Of a stretch of DNA of 37,571 nucleotides, positions 24,235 through 32,476 are shown piece by piece. The DNA is from an uncultured Clostridia bacterium. GTDB taxonomy: Bacteria > Bacillota > Clostridia > Oscillospirales > UBA644. The translations under genes were made by a program, and so were the position numbers. Position 1 is the stretch's first letter. Each line of letters starts with the position of its first letter. The notes beneath the pieces are model-generated. The model was not told the origin of the DNA, did no database searches, and saw only the letters and a program-made list of their open reading frames with translations. The DNA is taken from the NCBI GenBank assembly GCA_944386295.1, contig CALXAO010000011.1, positions 1-37,571 of the forward strand, given 5' to 3'.

Positions 24235-27014
24235 TCAGCCGTTCTGAATTTGCCAGATGGCCCGCAACGCAACCTTGTCAAAATTCGTCGGAACAATTGC
24301 CACATAATTTACATGCGTTCCCCGGTCGCCGCCGGTATAGCCCGGGTAAAACCACTCCATAACGGAAACAACATTTGAAATCATTATGCTGATCGCAAAG
24401 GGATGGCCCAGATTCAAGCTATGGCCCATTTCATGAATAACCGTTTTTTGGAACGCGACCGCTCCCTTATTCCAGAGATTTAAATATCTGGACGGATCAT
24501 GATTCAATTTTATGGTTCTAGGGGTTCCGGCCTCTGTTTGACCTAAATAATCTTCGTCCATAACGGTAGTCACAACTTCGATCCGGCAAATTACCCCCGG
24601 GGTAGTAATCGTTTCTCCTTCCCGGTACACGTGACATTCGATCCGTTCCGGATACACGCCGTTCCAATAATTTGCCGCAGTCACATAGATCTGGAACATC
24701 TGGTCGGCGGTTTCATTTGAAAGCGGGGCTAGCGCCTCGTCGGTCACCACATAATTCATCACCAGATACGCCCCCGGAGAAACCGGAAACGCCACAGGCG
24801 GGGAACTGGCTTCTTTTTCATTTGCATGCCAATACATATTATTCCCCAGCATCTGGAACATATTTTCAAAGTTCCACACCGTGGGGGAAATCGCCGTCCG
24901 CACCCGGAGATCTCCATTCACCAGACACAGGTAGTAGAACGGGAACGCCGCGCTGCGAAGCTGGTATCCGCTACTGGCGGAAACCAGTTCCCAGTACTGC
25001 CCCAGATAGACATCTCTGGAGGAGTCTCCCGTACGGGACTGAAGTTCAAGCTGGGTATAATCCTGAATCGTCAGCTGCACGGGATAGGTTCCGTTATTAT
25101 GCCCCGAACCGCGCAGATTTCTATGGTATAATAGCCGTTTTTCTGTTCCAGATACCAAAGTTGACGGCCATCTTTTGGTTGATCAAGGGTCGTGATCGAA
25201 GCTTTGGAATTTGCCACATTTAGATACATGCCGGCGGCAGAAATCCGATATACATTTTTGTCGCTAAGAGCGGTTGGCGTCTTGGAAGCTAACACCCGAA
25301 CGGACAGGGTATCCACCGTTCCGTTGCAGGTAATCCGTATGGAAACCGGGCTTGCGGACGAAGCCAGGGCCGTCAAAACACCGTTGGAGGACACCGAAAC
25401 CACCGAAGAATTGGTGGAGGTCCAGCTTACATTCCCGCGGCTGACGCCCTCGGCTAAATCCAGCGCCGGCGTCACAGATTCTCCCTGGAAAAGCGTGATG
25501 GTCTTTTCCGGAAAGGACGCGTAACGGAAATAAAGAGACAGCACCGGACGATAGCTGGCATAGGCCGCCTGCATGGAATAAAAATACTTTGCTCGAAGAT
25601 AATCCTGCATATTCAGGTTGGAAACTCGCACGCCCCGGGCAGGACTATCTTTTTTGGAAATACTTTCACTTTTCCAGGCGCGGAACACCTCCACCAGAGA
25701 AAGGTCAAAGCGCGCCAAATAGGACATCGTGGGACATTCGATAATGGAAGTTGGCGTATTGGCTACGCAGTTAGCACTGTCATAAAAAATATCCCAGTTA
25801 GGCTCCGACTCCGACCAATCAGTATACATTAAATACAATCCCCGTTCCGCATTCTGTTCTCCCTGTACCATCGGCCCCAGATTTGTCAGCGTCAGATCCG
25901 CCCGGGTAATCTGATTTTTCCCCAGGCTCTGATAAACGCTGTTATTGCTCAGACTGGGGAATGCAATCAGAAAATGATTGCTCGAACATCCGTATCCGTC
26001 TATACTTTCATAATTCAAACCCGCAACATTCGATGCAGAATAACCAGACATTCCCTCACAGCCATAATCCAACAGGGGATCGATAATTCCGGTAAAGGTA
26101 ATGGGACTGACCGCCATTGTAGCTGTCACCGGAGAGGAAGTGCCGACAGACAGAAATCCGGAAGGAAACGCTGCCGTAAGAATACAATCGCCCGCCTCGT
26201 CGGTTTCCAGGGCAAGCGTTCCCAGCGCCGTCCGGCCTGCGCCGTCGGTCACCTCCGGCAAAGAAATTCGCATCCGATGAACACCGGAGGCATCGGTCAA
26301 TACGAGGGCTCCACCCCAAAACATTGGCGTCAGACCTTCGGCGTCCAGCCGGAAGGAAATGGTTTCCATCCCAGGGAAGGCGGACATGACCACCTGCTGC
26401 AGGAGACCGTCCACCGAAGGCGCGGTCAGCAGCGATACATTTTGCGCAAAAGCATTTTCATAAAGCATTGCCTGATCCCCCACCGGTACCCCAATCGGAT
26501 CCCGGACAGAATGCAGAGGGGACCGGACCGGCAGTCGCGGGGTCAGGGAAACTGTATACTGTCCGTCGCTGACCGAAGCGCCGCCAGCCGCCGATGCCGC
26601 AACGCGGGTAATGATATTATTTTGCAGCGTCTCATACGCCGTATTTCCGGAAACGGCAGAAAGAACATTGCTTTTATCCCGCACTTCCCCGGTTGCCGCA
26701 TCCCGATATTTAATATCATAAGGAAACACATACAGCGTCGCCGAACCGTCCCGGTTCAGAAACAAAGCGGAATTCAGGGCATCGGGATCTTCCTCCTCGT
26801 ACAGCCGCCGTACGTGCCCCTTTGTCAACGCTTCGGAATAAACCATGGTTTCCGGCAGGTCGGCGGAGGTCATCTGCAATGGAAGAATTACTTCTTCCGC
26901 TGCGGAAATTTCCTCCGAAAAAGTAGGGTCCGCCGCTGCAGCCGTCGGAAGAGCGGCGCAGAGCAGACCAAATATAAAGAAAACAGCCAAAGAAAGTGAT
27001 ACCTTCTTTTTCAT
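24235..27014 (-). pseudogene. Large secreted metzincin-type metalloprotease, frameshifted
   Basis: Two overlapping frames together encode a secreted protein of about 925 residues. From ATG 27014 there is a signal peptide ('MKKKVSLSLAVFFIFG'), a long extracellular part with DNRLRE-like features ('YLARFDLSLV'), a Big_2-like domain ('TLFQGESVTPALDL', 'WTSTNSSVVSVSSNGVLTAL') and the start of a ricin-like or carbohydrate-binding module ('YRISAAGMYLNVANS'). At about 25108-25120 the frame changes, and the second frame continues that module ('RGSGHNNGTYPVQLTIQDY'). It ends in a protease domain with 'HEMGHSLNLGH', the zinc motif HExxHxxGxxH form, and a Met-containing 'VVSVMEWFYPGY'. A 1-nt insertion or 2-nt deletion would restore the frame. 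Confidence 0.8.
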
Positions 27015-27035
27015 GGAAATCTTTTCCTTTTTTAC

Positions 27036-27065
27036 ATTATAGCATAGAACAATCCACCATGTCAA
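27036..27065 (-). promoter_or_regulatory. Promoter of the metzincin/anchored-protein module
   Basis: On the minus strand TTGACA (27060-27065) and TATAAT (27036-27041) are 18 bp apart. AAAAAAGGAAAAG precedes ATG 27014. The promoter remains intact although the genes behind it are damaged. Confidence 0.8.
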
Positions 27066-27124
27066 TAAGCAATAATAAACAAAAAAGGAAATCTTGACTT
27101 GTGAAAAATAAACAAAAGCATTTC

Positions 27125-27466
27125 CTACACTTTTTTTGAAGAGTTCCGATCCAAAATATAATTTAGGATTCTGCGGGTTTTCTCGTCTGCCGCCAAATAT
27201 TTTCGGCGGAACCGCGCCCAGTCGCCAGACTCTTCTTCAACGTCGTCCGCGCACCGCAGGGCGGTTTTTCCTTCCAGATAAGCCACCGAAACGCCCAGAT
27301 ATTCCGCAATCCGGGGCAGCTTTTTCAAATAAGACCGGTTCTTCCCGCTTTTCCAGTCGGTAAAGACGCTGCAGGCAATGCCAAGAAAACGGCACAGTTC
27401 CCGCTGTGTCCTATGCTGCCGGGCCAGTTCCTTTACAATCCGTGTCAGAGTCTCACTCACTCCCAT
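27125..27466 (-). CDS. XRE-family transcriptional regulator
   Basis: This 113-residue protein has an N-terminal Cro/C1-type helix-turn-helix: 'RTQRELCRFLGIACSVFTDWKSGKNRSYLKKLPRIAEYLGVSVAYLEG' region, residues about 18-68. A charged C-terminal helix follows ('DWARFRRKYLAADEKTRRILNYIL'). It has no sensor domain or membrane segment. It lies directly upstream of the metzincin promoter on the same strand and is a candidate regulator of that module. A second XRE gene follows upstream. Confidence 0.88.
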   Translation of the reverse strand: MGVSETLTRIVKELARQHRTQRELCRFLGIACSVFTDWKSGKNRSYLKKLPRIAEYLGVSVAYLEGKTALRCADDVEEESGDWARFRRKYLAADEKTRRILNYILDRNSSKKV

Positions 27467-27531
27467 TCGCCTCCTTTTTTTGATTTAAAACAGTTTCCCA
27501 AAACCGTCAGAAACACTTGTTTTCGGCAGAC

Positions 27532-27843
27532 TTATTCCGAATCCTGTTTCGGAGGTCCGCACCGGCGAAAACAATCCGCGGTTTGGTATAAAATATTCTT
27601 GCATTCTTCGGCAAGACCGGTCAGGCATAAATATTCTCTGTCCTCGATTCCGGCCAGATAGTCCAACGTCACATTAAACTGACGGGACATCTCTACTAGG
27701 GACGCGAGAGAAGGAACGGACAAACCCATCTCCCAACCGTTCACGCTTCCCCGAGTAGTTCCCAATCTTTCTGCAAGTTCTTTTTGTGTCCACCCGTGTT
27801 TTTCCCGTAGATATTGGATTCGGCTCGCAACATCAAACACCAT
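27532..27843 (-). CDS. XRE-family transcriptional regulator
   Basis: This 103-residue protein has a standard helix-turn-helix at the N-terminus: 'IQYLREKHGWTQKELAERLG', then 'TTRGSVNGWEMGLSVPSLASLVEMS', with the usual 'FNVTLDYLAG' end. The C-terminal 35 residues contain several Cys ('YLCLTGLAEECKN', 'CFRRCGPP') that might sense redox state or metal; this is speculative. It is divergent from dpaA, with a 256-bp AT-rich region between them that contains a perfect palindrome at 27991-28008. It could control itself, the second XRE gene or the metzincin module. Confidence 0.88.
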   Translation of the reverse strand: MVFDVASRIQYLREKHGWTQKELAERLGTTRGSVNGWEMGLSVPSLASLVEMSRQFNVTLDYLAGIEDREYLCLTGLAEECKNILYQTADCFRRCGPPKQDSE

Positions 27844-28044
27844 GGCAATTTCCTCTTTCTTTGGCGTAAATCAAAAAAGCCAATAATTTCACATTAAAAT
27901 CCCTTTCTAAATTTCAAAAAAACACAATATACATTTCATCATTATTATAACCTATCTTAAAAAACAAATAAATATCAATATTGAAATATGTTTATCATTT
28001 ATGATAAAGAATTTTGCAATTCCTCTCTTTAAAAACAGGACGGA
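27844..28044. promoter_or_regulatory. AT-rich divergent intergenic region with palindromic operator candidate
   Basis: No gene is seen here. TTTATCATTTATGATAAA (27991-28008) is a perfect inverted repeat of 8-base arms around TT. The palindrome CAATATTG lies at 27976-27983. Both have the size of XRE operators and are placed upstream of both divergent genes. No clear sigma-A promoter for the XRE gene could be fixed. Confidence 0.45.
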
Positions 28045-28072
28045 ACCTCTTTCCAATGGATAACATAGGATA
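28045..28072 (+). promoter_or_regulatory. Sigma-K-like promoter of dpaAB
   Basis: CATAGGATA (28064-28072) matches the sigma-K -10 consensus CATANNNTA completely, and AC at 28045-28046 stands 17 bp upstream in the -35 position. The start codon of dpaA is 27 bp further. In Bacillus subtilis the equivalent spoVF operon is transcribed by mother-cell sigma-K (established knowledge), so this fits. Confidence 0.65.
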
Positions 28073-28099
28073 GAACAGACCTTTTTCGGGAGGATATTT

Positions 28100-28960
28100 A
28101 TGAACCAATTAAAGCAACCTATTGTAATCCTCGGAGGAGACCGAAGGCAGAAGGCGGCAGCGGAAGAGCTAATCCGCCGAGGCTATCCGGTTCAGACCCG
28201 GGAACTGGAACCGGGTGGACCGGACTGGCGAGCCGAAGCCGCCGGAGCAGACATTCTTTTGCTTCCAGCCCCCTGTACCCGAGATAATGTTTGCCTATTT
28301 ACCCCCCTGTCGGATAGCAGGGTAGAATTAAAAGAACTAGGTGCGCTGCTGCGTCCAAGCACACTGGTTATCGGCGGAAAACTGGAAACCCTGCCGGCAG
28401 AACAGGTCTGCAAAGAAGATCTGCTGACCCGGGAAGATTATCAGTGGAGAAACGCCGTTCCCACCGCGGAAGCCGCCCTAGCACTTGCGTTAGAACAACG
28501 CCAGAAAACACTGCATACCAGCCGGTGTCTTGTTATCGGCGGTGGAAGAATTGGTCAGGTGCTATCCCGACTGCTGCAGGCTCTGGGGGCGATTGTGTGT
28601 GTAAGCGCACGTAAATCAGCGGATTTAGCCCGAACCGAGGCCCTGGGCATGGAAGCATACCGCACCGAACAAATCAGAGATATTGCGGATCGGTTCGACC
28701 TAATTTTTAACACTGTCCCGGCGCTAGTACTGGACCGCAGAGTCTTAGAACGGGTTTCCGACCAATGCATTATTTTAGATCTTGCATCCGCACCCGGCGG
28801 TACGGACCGATTGGCGGCGGAAGCATTCGGCCGGACCGTAATTTCCGCACCGGGCCTTCCGGGAAAGGTCACCCCTATCACGGCCGGCATCATTGTTGCT
28901 CGAACCGTCGATGAAATTATTCACTCCACAAACGGAAGGAAGAACACTCATGGACAATAA
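28100..28960 (+). CDS. dpaA: Dipicolinate synthase subunit A
   Basis: This 286-residue protein is the SpoVFA-type subunit with a Rossmann fold: 'IVILGGDRRQKAAAEELIRRG' at the start, a second nucleotide-binding loop 'CLVIGGGRIGQVLSRLLQALG' at about 142-162, and 'FDLIFNTVPALVL' and 'ILDLASAPGGTD' further on. With DpaB it oxidises dihydrodipicolinate to dipicolinic acid in the mother cell during spore maturation. GGGAGGATAT precedes ATG 28100. The stop overlaps the dpaB start by 11 bp. Length is close to the B. subtilis homologue. Its substrate derives from the dapA product encoded at 14-15 kb. Confidence 0.93.
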   Translation: MNQLKQPIVILGGDRRQKAAAEELIRRGYPVQTRELEPGGPDWRAEAAGADILLLPAPCTRDNVCLFTPLSDSRVELKELGALLRPSTLVIGGKLETLPAEQVCKEDLLTREDYQWRNAVPTAEAALALALEQRQKTLHTSRCLVIGGGRIGQVLSRLLQALGAIVCVSARKSADLARTEALGMEAYRTEQIRDIADRFDLIFNTVPALVLDRRVLERVSDQCIILDLASAPGGTDRLAAEAFGRTVISAPGLPGKVTPITAGIIVARTVDEIIHSTNGRKNTHGQ

Positions 28961-29543
28961 GTCCTTGGCCCGGTCTCCGGTAAGGCTGGGCTTTGCTATG
29001 TGCGGCTCGTTCTGCACATTTCAACCGGTATTGGAACAAATGGAACGGCTGGCGTCGGACTATGAAATCCAGCCGATTCTTTCCGAAACCGCATACACAA
29101 CCGATACCCGCTTTGGCACAGCGGAACACTTTCGAATCCAAATCGAGGGGTATTGTAACAAAAAAATCCTTCATACCGTCCGGGAGGTAGAACCCATTGG
29201 ACCGAAAGAATTGCTGGACCTGCTCCTGATCGCCCCCTGCACCGGAAACACGCTTGCAAAGCTAGCCAATGGAATTTCAGACTCTCCGGTAACCTTGGCC
29301 GCAAAAGCTCATCTGAGGAACAGCCGCCCAGTGGTGATTGCAGTTTCCTCTAACGATGCTCTCAGTGCCAATGCAAAAAACCTTGGCCAGTTGTTGAACA
29401 CCCGGCATCTTTTTTTCGTCCCTTTCCGACAGGACGACCCAAAACAGAAACCTGCATCGCTGGTGGCAGACATGTCCCGCATTCCAGAAACCATTTCCCT
29501 AGCACTGCAGGACATCCAGATTCAGCCTCTGCTGGTCTGCTGA
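28950..29543 (+). CDS. dpaB: Dipicolinate synthase subunit B
   Basis: This 197-residue protein is a flavoprotein-fold subunit of dipicolinate synthase (SpoVFB). It shows 'LGFAMCGSFCTFQPVLEQME' near the N-terminus, 'ETAYTTDTRFG', 'LLLIAPCTGNTLAKLANGISDSPVTLAAKAHLR' (about 102-134) and 'IAVSSNDALSANAKNLGQLL'. Both subunits are needed for dipicolinate formation. ATG 28950 is the start that follows an AAGGAAG site; a longer frame from 28893 overlaps dpaA unnecessarily. The coupled arrangement is the one seen across spore-formers. A strong terminator follows the stop after 5 bp. Confidence 0.94.
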   Translation: MDNKSLARSPVRLGFAMCGSFCTFQPVLEQMERLASDYEIQPILSETAYTTDTRFGTAEHFRIQIEGYCNKKILHTVREVEPIGPKELLDLLLIAPCTGNTLAKLANGISDSPVTLAAKAHLRNSRPVVIAVSSNDALSANAKNLGQLLNTRHLFFVPFRQDDPKQKPASLVADMSRIPETISLALQDIQIQPLLVC

Positions 29544-29548
29544 AATAA

Positions 29549-29589
29549 AAAAATGACCCGCTATGACGCTGTCATAGCGGGTCATTTTT
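29549..29589. terminator. Bidirectional terminator after dpaB
   Basis: Nineteen-base perfect arms (29549-29567 and 29571-29589, containing ATGACCCGCTATGAC) enclose GCT, with A- and T-runs at the ends. It serves both dpaB and the convergent minus-strand gene. Confidence 0.93.
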
Positions 29590-29597
29590 CCACGACA

Positions 29598-30224
29598 CTA
29601 TATAAAAATATCTCCGAAACGCAGATCCATGGAACAAAGCAGTTCTGCTCCACGGTACAAATCCATACGGACAATGCCGCCCCCTTCCCTATTCACCTGT
29701 CGGACGGCCTCGGGGGCCACCGTCAAAGCGGTGGAAATGTCTTCTTCCGGCGAAAGCGTTACCTTTACCAACTTTCCCTCCCGGTAGCCAAACATCTGTG
29801 TCTCGCAGGGGCCAAGAAACTGTTCCAACTCATATTTCAGTTTGAACAGCGTCAGTTCCTCTTCTAGGGTTTCGGCTCGTCGCTCGAAAGGAAGTGGCGC
29901 AATTCCAATATTTTCTTTTTCATACCAATAAAGCAACTGATGCCTTCGGTCCCGAGCCTCCACCCATAGATCCCGGGGCTGCCGGGAACTGAGGCGCACC
30001 CGCTGTACTGTTTCTGCAACGCAGAACAGCGCTTCCGAACGGGAAGAGGCAGGAAGCGTCACCACCAGACAGTCTCCTTCCCATTCCACCGAAGACGGCG
30101 CAAGGTCTTCCAGCAGCGCCAAAAAATGTCCGACTGGCAAAGGCGGAACCAGCAACAGCGACAGGAACACAGTTATCGCCCCGACTGCGAATACCGCAGC
30201 CAATCGTAAAATCAATTGTTTCAT
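29598..30224 (-). CDS. Membrane-anchored protein of unknown function
   Basis: This 208-residue protein has one N-terminal hydrophobic segment ('LAAVFAVGAITVFLSLLLVPPLP'-type, about residues 8-30) that acts as anchor or uncleaved signal. A hydrophilic, Glu/Arg-rich domain follows, with a likely helix around 'AETLEEELTLFKLKYELEQFLG' (about 115-138). I do not recognise the family and see no catalytic motif. It lies between dpaB and spoIIE and has its own good promoter, TTGACT-17-TATTAT at 30292-30320. A sporulation role is possible only by neighbourhood. Confidence 0.75.
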   Translation of the reverse strand: MKQLILRLAAVFAVGAITVFLSLLLVPPLPVGHFLALLEDLAPSSVEWEGDCLVVTLPASSRSEALFCVAETVQRVRLSSRQPRDLWVEARDRRHQLLYWYEKENIGIAPLPFERRAETLEEELTLFKLKYELEQFLGPCETQMFGYREGKLVKVTLSPEEDISTALTVAPEAVRQVNREGGGIVRMDLYRGAELLCSMDLRFGDIFI

Positions 30225-30291
30225 CGGTCTTATCCTTTCCCTGTTTCGTATGTTTTCGGCATCGTTCCGGAAAATATCCTTTTATATTATT

Positions 30292-30320
30292 ATAATAGCA
30301 TAATTTTTTTTCAGAGTCAA
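30292..30320 (-). promoter_or_regulatory. Promoter of the membrane-anchored protein gene
   Basis: On the minus strand TTGACT (30315-30320) and TATTAT (30292-30297) are 17 bp apart with TATGC before the -10. Confidence 0.75.
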
Positions 30321-30349
30321 TAGGAGAACAAGGGAAAGCGATGACTTTT

Positions 30350-30416
30350 CTGTCGAAATTTTTTATAGATCCGACAGCAGGTTCCGACCTTCTTTGCGCC
30401 AGAAATGCGTTATACT
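30350..30416 (+). promoter_or_regulatory. Spo0A-box-like site and candidate spoIIE promoter
   Basis: CTGTCGAA at 30350-30357 contains the complete Spo0A core TGTCGAA, and the reverse strand of 30370-30376 reads TGTCGGA with one mismatch. TATACT at 30411-30416 may be the -10, with no good -35 at standard distance. Spo0A-activated sigma-A promoters, including that of spoIIE in Bacillus, lack a well-placed -35 (established knowledge). Confidence 0.5.
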
Positions 30417-30436
30417 ATAGCTACATACAACATCAG

Positions 30437-30464
30437 GCCCTTTGCGGACAACCCTTCAAAGGGC
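30437..30464 (+). other. Leader hairpin before spoIIE
   Basis: GCCCTTTG (30437-30444) pairs perfectly with CAAAGGGC (30457-30464) around a 12-base loop, 16 bp before the AAGGAGG of spoIIE. It is not followed by a T-run, so it may affect mRNA stability or translation, not termination. Confidence 0.4.
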
Positions 30465-30499
30465 AAAACGGTCACGCACAAGGAGGAAATACCTGTTCC

Positions 30500-32350
30500 A
30501 TGAAACTAAAAATTCGTTCCTTATCCTCTCCCGCAGCCTCGCTGCAAAAAAAAATACTTACTTGCTCCTTCCAGATTATTCTGGGATTTCTTTTCTCCAA
30601 CATTGTTCTTTCCCGCGGCATTTTACCCTTCGGCGTCGCCTTTGCGGCCAACAGCGGCCCCTTCGGCCTGGCTGGTACGCTGGCAGGGTACATTGCCGGG
30701 GGCAGGGACGTGCTCCGCTATGTCATTGCCGCCTCAGTAGCCGGATGCGCCAAATACCTTTTGGGAGCCATGATGGAAATCGACCGGGGAATGACTTGCT
30801 TCTTATTCAGCCTGTGGGGAACCATGCTGGGAGGGCTGGCAGGATTCTTTTTCAGTGACTATACTTTTTCCGAAAATCTTCGGTTTATGCTTAGCGGCCT
30901 CATTAGCGGAACCCTGGCATATATGTTCAGCATGGCCCTTGATGCCATGTCAGACCGTCCAAGAGGAAACGCAGCCTTGCGATATGTGTGTTTTACTGTT
31001 TCAGCAGCGGCGGTTCTTCTCGGAATTCTTTCCTTTGGAGGCATGTGGGTTTACGCCGCCCAGATTTTGACTTTTTTCCTGCTCCTTTGCATCGGCTTCC
31101 GGTGCACCATAACCTATGCTGTCACCACCGCGGCGCTAATCGGACTTTCTTTTTGCTTTTACAACCCGGAATACGCCTATCTGACCGGAATTTTGCTTTT
31201 GGGAGCAATTTTGTCCGGCCTACTGAAGCAATTAGGAAAATACGCCGTTTTCGGTTGTTATGCCGGAGCAGTTCTTTTGCTGTCATTTTATTTTGAAGAC
31301 ACCTCCCGGATTTTGCTTTGCCTGTTCAGTCTTTTACTGGCCGGTATCGCCTACCTAGCCCTTCCCCGAAAAACAACTGAACGGTTTTTGCGCTATGTAA
31401 CACCAGTCAGCCGACCCGCAAATCCGGTATTTCGGAAACGGGAAGGACTGCGCCGATACATTTTTCAAAAAAAACTTCTCCGCCGGACAGTGGAACCGGA
31501 AGAAAATTCTTATACCTATATTTGCGGAAAATGCAGGAAAAAGCTACTGTGCTGGACCAAAAATTACGACCACACCTGGGAAAATTTTCGCCAGCTAAAA
31601 CAAACCTTCCAGGAGCCGACCGCGGAGATTCCCGATTTTTTTAACCGGGAGTGCATCAAAAAAGACAGTATTCTGCGGCACTTCCGTCATTTAAATGCCG
31701 CCGAAGGAGGCTATAGTATCAGCTGTGCAAAGGCCTTTGCCCCCAAGCAAGGTGAAGAGCGGTGTGGAGACACAGCAGGAGGGTTTCGGACCGAAGATCA
31801 CCGCTACGTACTGAGCATCACAGACGGCATGGGTACCGGAAAGGCCGCAGCAGGGCAAAGCCAGCGAACTACCCGGATGCTGCGAACCCTGACAGAACAT
31901 GGCTTATCCCAGGAAGACATTCTCAAATTAATTAATCAGGAACTTCTGAAAAGCAAAGAAGAAACAGTGCTTGGCGTGGACATCGCAGCGGTAGACCTGG
32001 TAACCGGTCAGTGTGAACTATTCAAGGCTGGGGCCGCCCCTACCTACATTCTCCGGGGGGAACACGTATACGAAATTGGCTCTTCTTCCCTTCCGGTAGG
32101 CATTCTGGAGCAGTCAGATTTTGAGCACGATTCTTGTTTACTACGGGAAAACGATTATTTAATTCTGGTTTCCGACGGAATTCTGGGACAGGATGCAAAA
32201 TGGCTGAGCGAATTTCTCAACCGAAAGGGAACACAGGCAACCGACTGCGTTACCCTGGCCGACTGGATTTTGGAAGAGGCAAAAAAGGAAGGGAAAAATT
32301 CCAGAGACGATATGACAGTGGTCACGGCACAACTAAAAAAAGCGGCGTAA
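30500..32350 (+). CDS. spoIIE: Stage II sporulation protein E (PP2C-type phosphatase)
   Basis: This 616-residue protein has about ten hydrophobic segments in residues 20-290, a Cys-containing linker ('YICGKCRKKLLC') and a C-terminal PP2C/SpoIIE phosphatase. The metal-binding motifs are 'ITDGMGTG' (Asp442), 'VSDGIL' (Asp559) and 'RDDMTVV' (Asp603-Asp604). SpoIIE dephosphorylates SpoIIAA, which frees sigma-F in the forespore, and acts at the polar septum. It is shorter than the 827-residue Bacillus protein, mostly in the middle region. ATG 30500 has AAGGAGG 13 bp upstream. The frame extends to 30341, but that region contains the putative promoter. Confidence 0.94.
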   Translation: MKLKIRSLSSPAASLQKKILTCSFQIILGFLFSNIVLSRGILPFGVAFAANSGPFGLAGTLAGYIAGGRDVLRYVIAASVAGCAKYLLGAMMEIDRGMTCFLFSLWGTMLGGLAGFFFSDYTFSENLRFMLSGLISGTLAYMFSMALDAMSDRPRGNAALRYVCFTVSAAAVLLGILSFGGMWVYAAQILTFFLLLCIGFRCTITYAVTTAALIGLSFCFYNPEYAYLTGILLLGAILSGLLKQLGKYAVFGCYAGAVLLLSFYFEDTSRILLCLFSLLLAGIAYLALPRKTTERFLRYVTPVSRPANPVFRKREGLRRYIFQKKLLRRTVEPEENSYTYICGKCRKKLLCWTKNYDHTWENFRQLKQTFQEPTAEIPDFFNRECIKKDSILRHFRHLNAAEGGYSISCAKAFAPKQGEERCGDTAGGFRTEDHRYVLSITDGMGTGKAAAGQSQRTTRMLRTLTEHGLSQEDILKLINQELLKSKEETVLGVDIAAVDLVTGQCELFKAGAAPTYILRGEHVYEIGSSSLPVGILEQSDFEHDSCLLRENDYLILVSDGILGQDAKWLSEFLNRKGTQATDCVTLADWILEEAKKEGKNSRDDMTVVTAQLKKAA

Positions 32351-32358
32351 TGCCAACG

Positions 32359-32390
32359 ACGGAGGGAAGTATATTCCCTCCGTTAATTAT
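32359..32390 (+). terminator. spoIIE terminator
   Basis: Perfect arms ACGGAGGGAA (32359-32368) and TTCCCTCCGT (32374-32383) with a 5-base loop are followed by TAATTATT. Confidence 0.8.
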
Positions 32391-32418
32391 TATAAAAAGT
32401 TCACATCCAACCCTGTAT

Positions 32419-32447
32419 TTGCCATATTTTTTTTACATTTATATGTT
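32419..32447 (+). promoter_or_regulatory. Possible promoter of the VTC/DUF4956 pair
   Basis: TTGCCA (32419-32424) and TATGTT (32442-32447) are 17 bp apart. The match is moderate. AAAGAAAGGGAAT precedes ATG 32477. Confidence 0.45.
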
Positions 32448-32476
32448 ATGATAAAAAAAAAAGAAAGGGAATAGAA

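Larger units (their letters stand above)
21611..24887. repeat. Diverged tandem duplication, about 1.6 kb units
   Basis: Unit 1 (23229-24887) and unit 2 (21611-23195) each hold, on the minus strand, the 3' part of a metzincin gene followed by an anchored-protein gene. The unit ends are nearly identical in DNA: the hairpin plus C-terminal membrane anchor (about 21611-21660 against 23229-23280), and the 36 bases ending in CACACCGTGGGGG (one mismatch, ends 23195 and 24887). The interior is diverged at protein level. The junction between units is at about 23196-23228. Confidence 0.75.
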
